From positions 1 through 11,394 of the forward strand of contig JADFMZ010000066.1 in assembly GCA_022563615.1 (NCBI GenBank): DNA of 11,394 nt. Reading direction: 5' to 3'. Both the position numbers and the translations under genes were made by a program. The notes beneath the pieces were generated by a model. The model had not been told where the DNA came from. It ran no database searches and was given only the letters and a program-made list of their open reading frames with translations. Source of the DNA: Planctomycetota bacterium (lineage in GTDB: Bacteria > Planctomycetota > Phycisphaerae > UBA1845). Position 1 is the first letter of the stretch; every line of letters begins with the position of its first letter. Positions 7,400 through 11,394 of this stretch are shown here, in pieces.

Positions 7400-7432
7400 G
7401 GCCAAGTGCCCCTGTCGCCGGCATGCTTGGCC
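7400..7432 (+). terminator. Strong stem-loop after sucC, possible terminator
   Basis: GGCCAAG (7400-7406) pairs perfectly with CTTGGCC (7426-7432), and the next TGCC (7407-7410) pairs with GGCA (7420-7423), leaving a two-base bulge (7424-7425) and a nine-base loop. It begins 27 bases after the sucC stop. No T-run follows, so it is not a classic intrinsic terminator; it could protect the 3' end of the sucC message or mark a factor-dependent stop. The remaining gap to the channel gene shows only weak promoter-like bases (TTGAAG at 7499). Confidence 0.4.
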
Positions 7433-7556
7433 GAGGCGGTCGATTCATTTGAAGAACGCCGCGCAAGGTCGCCGCGCACCGATGTTCCGCCGTACCTGTT
7501 GAAGTTTGCCCCGTCGACTGATATCGCAGGCGAAATTGTGATTGTCCAAGCTCCGC

Positions 7557-7571
7557 AAGGAGAGGTGCGTG
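7557..7571 (+). promoter_or_regulatory. Ribosome binding site deciding the GTG start of the channel
   Basis: AAGGAGAGG (7557-7565) precedes GTG at 7569-7571, with AGGAG ending six bases before it. A TTG at 7542 is also in frame but would bury this site inside the coding region, so the GTG is preferred. Confidence 0.75.
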
Positions 7572-8552
7572 CCCGTCCAGAAAAAGCTATTGATCGCCGT
7601 TTCAGCCCTGGTGGCCGTGTTTCTCGTCGGGTCATTAGGCTATTACTTCATCGAAGAAGACGTTACGCTCCGCCAGGCTGCATACCAGACACTCATCACG
7701 ATCTCCACCGTCGGATACTCAGAACAATGGGAACTCAGCGAGGCCGCCCACCTCTGGACCTCTTTCATCATCGTGCTCGGTATTCTCGTCGTCACCCTGG
7801 CGTTCGCCTTTTTGCAGGCTACGATTGTCAGCGGTGAGCTTCGTGCTGTTCTGGGTAGACGAAAGTTGAAAGGTCGCATCGCCAAAATGAGCGGACATTA
7901 CATCGTCTGCGGCTACGGCCGCATGGGCAAGCTCATCTGTTTCGAGCTGAAGCTCAAGGGCCGACACGTCATCGTGGTCGATTGCGACGACCAGCGCACG
8001 GCGGCCATCGGTGAGGCGGGTATCGACTACGTGCTCGGTGACGCTACGAACGAGCATACGCTGCGCGAAGCCGGCGTTGATCGTGCAGCCGCCCTGGTCT
8101 CCGTCCTTCGCAAGGACGCAGACAACGTGTTGGTTACGCTGACCGTGCGCGACATCCGCGAAGACCTGCCGATCTTCGCTCGCGCGGAACAACTCGGGTC
8201 CGAACCGAAACTAAAACGTGCTGGGGCGACTAGCGTGATCTGCCCCCAAGCTATCGGGGCGACGCGGTTTGTGAATCTTATCACCCGACCCGCCATGGCG
8301 CACATCTTTGACATCACGATGGGTGGCACGGAGTGGGAAATCGAAGAGGTTTTCGTACAGCCCAAGTCGAGTCTCGTAGCGCAGTCGCTGCGAGATCTCA
8401 ACCTGCGGGCAAAGGCCAACATCATGGTTGTGGGAATCCAAAGCGCCGACGGGAAAACCCACCTCAACCCGGGGCCCGATCACAAAATCAAGGCCCGGGA
8501 TGTGATGGTCGTCATCGCTCCGGCCGGGGCGGCCGATACATTGGCGGATTAG
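7569..8552 (+). CDS. Two-TM potassium channel with RCK domains
   Basis: A 327-residue MthK-like potassium channel subunit of the inner membrane. Helix 1 is about residues 6-27; a pore helix and the selectivity filter T47-V48-G49-Y50 follow (TISTVGY); helix 2 is about 63-86. Residues 109-240 are a TrkA-N/RCK domain with the dinucleotide-binding GYGRMG (115-120), an acidic D138 after the second strand (VIVVDCDD) and GDATNEHTLREAGV (157-170). Residues about 245-320 are a TrkA-C (RCK_C) domain. Tetrameric channels of this type form a gating ring from RCK domains that responds to calcium, nucleotides or voltage; the ligand here cannot be read. The GTG start has a strong AAGGAG. It follows sucC after 195 bases and a stem-loop, so is probably transcribed separately, and it converges with the regulator gene. 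Assignment as a potassium channel is firm. Confidence 0.93.
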   Translation: MPVQKKLLIAVSALVAVFLVGSLGYYFIEEDVTLRQAAYQTLITISTVGYSEQWELSEAAHLWTSFIIVLGILVVTLAFAFLQATIVSGELRAVLGRRKLKGRIAKMSGHYIVCGYGRMGKLICFELKLKGRHVIVVDCDDQRTAAIGEAGIDYVLGDATNEHTLREAGVDRAAALVSVLRKDADNVLVTLTVRDIREDLPIFARAEQLGSEPKLKRAGATSVICPQAIGATRFVNLITRPAMAHIFDITMGGTEWEIEEVFVQPKSSLVAQSLRDLNLRAKANIMVVGIQSADGKTHLNPGPDHKIKARDVMVVIAPAGAADTLAD

Positions 8553-8608
8553 CGGCACGGTGCTTGACGGTTTGAACCAAGCCCATGGCATCGACAGACC
8601 CAATGGCG

Positions 8609-10012
8609 TCAGGAATAGGTGGGCAAGGGCTCGGCGTCCAAACGGTAACGCTTCATCTTCTTGTAGAGCGTGGTTCGGTTGATGCCCAGTTGCTCCGACG
8701 TCAGTTGTCGATTCCATCCGTTGGCGCGAAGGGCGTCTTCGATGACCCGCTTTTCGGGCTCCTCCAAAGCCTGCTTGAGCGTTTGCGGCTGGGGCTGCTC
8801 CGACCGCGTCGCCTCGGCAGCCGAGCGAATCACTTTGGGCGGCAGATCGTCCACGCCCACATAAGGCCCTTTGCACAATACCAGGGCTCGTTCGATGACG
8901 TTTTCAAGCTCTCGCACGTTGCCTGGCCAATGGTAGCGCTGAAGCACCTGCATGGCCCGATCGTTGACGCCTAGAACCTGGCGGTTCATCTCACGGGCCA
9001 ACCGCGGAACGAAGTGTCCCACCAACAACGGCACGTCTCCGATACGATCAACCAACGCGGGCATCTCAATCGTAACCACGTTGATCCGGTAGAAGAGATC
9101 CTCTCGGAAACGGCCGGCGGCGCATTCCTGCTCCAAATCCTTGTTGGACGCCAACACAACCCGCACGTCCACGGCTTCGGTCTTGTCGCTGCCTACCGGA
9201 TCGAACTGATGGGACTGGAGAACGCGAAGGAGCTTGACCTGAAGCGCGGGCGAGGCGGCCGCCACCTCGTCGAGAAAAACCGTGCCGCCGTGGGCGGACT
9301 TGAATTTGCCGATTTTGTTTGCAATCGCTCCGGTAAACGCACCGCGCACGTGGCCGAACAGCTCGCTTTCGAGAAGCGTCTCGGGAATCGCACCACAACT
9401 GACCTCGACAAAGGGCTTGTCCCGACGCGCGCTGCGTTGGTGGATCACCCCGGCGATCAACGATTTGCCCGTGCCGGAAGCCCCTTGGATCAAAACCGTC
9501 GCATTGGAGCTGGCCACCGCCTCGATCAGATCGAACACTTTGAGCATGCGATAATCGTGACCGATCAGGTTGTCGAGCCCGAAACGCTGATCCAGCCTGT
9601 CTTTCAGGATGCGATTTTCCCGAAGAATAGCCTGCTGCGCCAGCGCCCGCTCGACGCATACGCGAAGCTCATCGTCGATGATCGGCTTTGTAAGGTAATC
9701 GTAGGCCCCCATCTTGATGGCCTCGACGGCGCTTTCGATTGTCCCATACGCCGTCACCATCACCAACACCGTCTCCGGGAATCGACGCTTGACGACATGA
9801 AGAAGCTCGAAGCCGTTGCCGCCCGGCATGTTGACATCGCAAATCACCAGATCCGCCGGTTGACGTTCCAGTGCGTCAAGCGATTGCGTCAAGGAAATGG
9901 CCGTTTCCACCTCGTAACCTTCCAGGCGCAGAAACTCGCCGAGGGATTCGAGAATGATCCGATCGTCATCCACGACCAAAACGCGAACCGGAGACGGTTT
10001 GCCTTGATTCAT
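8609..10012 (-). CDS. NtrC-type sigma-54-dependent response regulator
   Basis: A 467-residue transcription factor with the full three-domain layout. The receiver domain (about 9-122) has acidic D15-D17, phosphoacceptor D59 (VICDVNMPG), T87 and K109 (LTKPI). The AAA+ domain (about 147-380) has Walker A GASGTGKS (177-184), the sigma-54-contacting GAFTGA loop (224-229), Walker B TVFLDEV (244-250), the RFREDLFYRIN segment (301-311) carrying the expected arginine finger, and WPGNVRELENVIERA (362-376). The C-terminal Fis-type helix-turn-helix is about 420-455. It should activate RNA polymerase with sigma-54 from upstream sites when phosphorylated by the kinase encoded just before it. The ATG at 10012 has GAGGAAA (10023-10017) four bases upstream. 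It ends 56 bases from the convergent channel gene. The regulon is unknown; all key residues are present. Confidence 0.95.
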   Translation of the reverse strand: MNQGKPSPVRVLVVDDDRIILESLGEFLRLEGYEVETAISLTQSLDALERQPADLVICDVNMPGGNGFELLHVVKRRFPETVLVMVTAYGTIESAVEAIKMGAYDYLTKPIIDDELRVCVERALAQQAILRENRILKDRLDQRFGLDNLIGHDYRMLKVFDLIEAVASSNATVLIQGASGTGKSLIAGVIHQRSARRDKPFVEVSCGAIPETLLESELFGHVRGAFTGAIANKIGKFKSAHGGTVFLDEVAAASPALQVKLLRVLQSHQFDPVGSDKTEAVDVRVVLASNKDLEQECAAGRFREDLFYRINVVTIEMPALVDRIGDVPLLVGHFVPRLAREMNRQVLGVNDRAMQVLQRYHWPGNVRELENVIERALVLCKGPYVGVDDLPPKVIRSAAEATRSEQPQPQTLKQALEEPEKRVIEDALRANGWNRQLTSEQLGINRTTLYKKMKRYRLDAEPLPTYS

Positions 10013-10066
10013 CCCATTTCCTCAAACGTCAGCTTGGCCAAGAGCCTATCCCATTAACCATTGTGG

Positions 10067-10085
10067 CACCGGTTTTCAACCGGTG
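10067..10085. repeat. Perfect 8-bp palindrome between kinase and regulator genes
   Basis: CACCGGTTTTCAACCGGTG has perfect eight-base arms (10067-10074, 10078-10085) around TTC. It starts 15 bases after the kinase stop and ends 54 bases before the regulator start, reading in gene direction. No T-run follows on the coding strand, so it is unlikely to be an intrinsic terminator. It may be a dispersed REP-like element, an mRNA stability or processing hairpin, or an operator. Confidence 0.6.
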
Positions 10086-10100
10086 ATGACCGTGCAATAC

Positions 10101-11204
10101 TCACGAAACGCTACAGCTCGCCACAGGAATACGCACTGTCAGGATCGCACCGCCCTTCGGCCCGACGGATGCGGTAATCGTTCCTTGCATGCTCTCGATG
10201 AAGTCCTTGCAGATGGCGAGGCCCAAGCCGGTGCCCTTGCCCGGCGCCTTGGTTGTATAGAACGGCTCAAAGATGATCTCACCATCCTCGGGCAGCCCAT
10301 GGCCTGTGTCGGCCACGCGGATCACGACCTCGGCGTCCACGACGCCGCTGGTAATCGAGACTCGGCCACCGTCGGGCATGGCGTCGATCGCGTTGCGAAT
10401 CAGGTTGCAGCACACCTGGTGGAGTCGGATTCCACGCACCTTCGGCATGTCGCCACATTGATAATCCGCGGCGATCACGACCTGAGCGGCATCGGCGGCG
10501 GGGACGTTGGCCCGGATGGCCTGCTCGATCACTTCGTTGATGTCGATCTCATCCAGCTCGCCCTCCGACGTGCGGGAGAACTCCAGCAAGTCGCCGATGA
10601 TCCTGACCATTCGCATGAGCCCCGTGCGGGACTCCGACAGGTAGGATTTCAACCGGGTTTCGGAGTCGTCCTTGACGATCCGCAGGGCCAGGTTGATGTA
10701 GCGGAGAATCCCATCGAGGGGATTGTTCAGCTCATGGGCCACGCGCGCCGACAGCTTTCCGAGAGAAACCAATCGCTGCGAAACCTCGAGTCGCTCCTCC
10801 AACGTGTCCGTTACTCCTCCCGCCTGAATCAGGACGACCATCCCGGTCGTACAACCCGATATGCCGTCGCGCATCGGACGGCACCGGAGTGTCAGCAGAA
10901 CCGGTGAATCCGGGCCGGTCGGGTACGCCGCGCAGGAGAAGGCCGTGACCTCGTCACCATGGATGACCCGATCCGCTTCCACCGACCAGCCGCTGAACGG
11001 TCCGAGAAAACGCACTTCGGAGAAGATGGAATCCAGATGGCGCCCCTCGGGCAACCAGCGGGATACGGCTGCGTTGCGAACGGCGACGGTGTGATCCGGG
11101 TACACGACCAGCAAACCCATGTCCAGGCTGTCGAGGATGTCAGCCGGCGCGGGCTCCCTCCTGGTTTGTTCATGGAGCGATGACGAATGGGAATCGTTGC
11201 TCAT
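10101..11204 (-). CDS. Soluble PAS-domain sensor histidine kinase, NtrB-like
   Basis: A 367-residue cytoplasmic sensor kinase. Residues about 20-130 are PAS-like (ILDSLDMGLLVVYPDHTVAVRNAA) with no membrane helix. The dimerisation/phosphoacceptor domain (about 140-215) has H157 in LSARVAHELNNPLDGIL. The ATPase domain (about 220-360) has the N box NLIRNAIDAMPDGG (267-280), G1 VADTGHGL (297-304), the F box EPFYTT (313-318) and G2 PGKGTGLGLAI (321-331). It should autophosphorylate H157 and pass the phosphate to the NtrC-type regulator encoded 88 bases downstream. The start is uncertain: the frame is open to the window edge, and ATG 11204 is chosen because the stretch before it is Arg/Cys-rich and unlike a domain, although no Shine-Dalgarno lies directly upstream (GGGAG is about 20 bases away). 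The next in-frame Met is residue 29. The signal sensed is unknown. Confidence 0.9.
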   Translation of the reverse strand: MSNDSHSSSLHEQTRREPAPADILDSLDMGLLVVYPDHTVAVRNAAVSRWLPEGRHLDSIFSEVRFLGPFSGWSVEADRVIHGDEVTAFSCAAYPTGPDSPVLLTLRCRPMRDGISGCTTGMVVLIQAGGVTDTLEERLEVSQRLVSLGKLSARVAHELNNPLDGILRYINLALRIVKDDSETRLKSYLSESRTGLMRMVRIIGDLLEFSRTSEGELDEIDINEVIEQAIRANVPAADAAQVVIAADYQCGDMPKVRGIRLHQVCCNLIRNAIDAMPDGGRVSITSGVVDAEVVIRVADTGHGLPEDGEIIFEPFYTTKAPGKGTGLGLAICKDFIESMQGTITASVGPKGGAILTVRIPVASCSVS

Positions 11205-11318
11205 GGGACGAGCCGGGGTTGTTTCTCCCGCGCACAAGCCATGCCCTTGACGTTGCAGCGGGCGGCTCCGGGCGCGGCGTCGTTGACCGTGCGCCCGAGG
11301 CTTGTGCGTTTCTTCCCG

Positions 11319-11336
11319 TGTTGCACAGTAGCAACA
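11319..11336. promoter_or_regulatory. Inverted repeat TGTTGC-N6-GCAACA upstream of the kinase gene
   Basis: TGTTGC (11319-11324) and GCAACA (11331-11336) are perfect complements separated by six bases, about 115 bases upstream of the kinase ATG. Spacing and position suit a dimeric regulator site, such as an enhancer for an NtrC-type activator. I found no -24/-12 element between it and the gene, and the remainder of 11205-11394 shows no clear promoter or separate gene. Confidence 0.3.
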
Positions 11337-11394
11337 TAGAACGCGGTTCATGTACATCATCGGCATCCCCATCAACGCCTTGCAACCAATGTGG

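Noticed and set aside
6647..7837. 396-codon open frame across sucC and the start of the channel gene.
   Set aside because: It lies in another frame of sucC and the channel, is rich in Arg, Gly, His and Ser with no recognisable domain, and would conflict with two well-supported genes.
9014..10057. 347-codon open frame on the + strand opposite the response regulator.
   Set aside because: It mirrors the regulator's codons on the opposite strand, a common effect in GC-rich genes. The regulator has every expected motif.
10061..10080. TGGCACCGGTTTTCA as a sigma-54 -24/-12 promoter on the + strand.
   Set aside because: The -12 GC is missing (TTCA in place of TTGC), it points away from the regulator, and the bases are explained by the palindrome.
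10083..10907. 274-codon open frame on the + strand opposite the histidine kinase.
   Set aside because: It is an antisense shadow: the kinase on the other strand has H, N, G1, F and G2 boxes, while this frame has no motif or ribosome site.
11205..11375. N-terminal extension of the histidine kinase to a TTG at 11375, including a Cys-rich stretch (NRVLCCYCATREE).
   Set aside because: The extension then becomes Arg-rich and lacks domain-like hydrophobic patterning. The ATG at 11204 directly precedes the PAS region. It cannot be fully excluded because the frame is open to the edge.

Overview
The window is GC-rich, densely coded bacterial DNA with mixed ATG/GTG starts and few strong Shine-Dalgarno sites. 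A TMTC-like membrane protein with tetratricopeptide (TPR) repeats, a DUF2304 protein, sugar-nucleotide genes and small palindromes in the gaps resemble what is seen in Planctomycetota and similar environmental lineages. This assignment rests on general resemblance only; there is no rRNA or other phylogenetic marker here.

Layout. (1) 1-165: C-terminal end of an unrecognised acidic protein on the + strand. (2) 339-6033: a glycan block. A 652-aa GT-C-like membrane protein with six TPRs (339-2297, -) is divergent from a dolichyl-phosphate-mannose-synthase-like family 2 glycosyltransferase (2464-3186, +). That gene overlaps a DUF2304 membrane-protein gene (3186-3572). Next come a second family 2 glycosyltransferase with an extra C-terminal domain (3699-4952) and GDP-mannose 4,6-dehydratase (gmd, 4990-6033). 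(3) 6210-7373: succinyl-CoA synthetase beta subunit (sucC), with no sucD after it. (4) 7569-8552: a two-TM potassium channel with an RCK (TrkA-N/TrkA-C) cytoplasmic part. (5) 8609-11204: on the - strand, a soluble PAS histidine kinase followed by an NtrC-type sigma-54 activator, convergent with the channel gene.

How the genes may work together. The DPM-like enzyme and its DUF2304 partner could charge a polyprenyl-phosphate lipid with a sugar, and the GT-C/TPR protein is the kind of enzyme that uses such a lipid-linked donor. Gmd makes GDP-4-keto-6-deoxymannose, a precursor of GDP-deoxyhexoses, and the second glycosyltransferase could use a sugar of that type. This suggests envelope or protein glycosylation. 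sucC and the channel look like unrelated housekeeping and ion-homeostasis genes. The kinase and regulator form a two-component pair whose target is not visible here.

No rRNA, tRNA, CRISPR array, transposase or integrase was found. All gaps between genes are under 200 bases. Several hold small inverted repeats: 273-290, 3673-3688, 7400-7432, 10067-10085 and 11319-11336. I see no convincing complete new defence or mobile system. The most interesting leads are the possible lipid-linked glycosylation module, the glycosyltransferase with its extra domain behind a ribosome-site-masking hairpin, and the palindrome between kinase and regulator.
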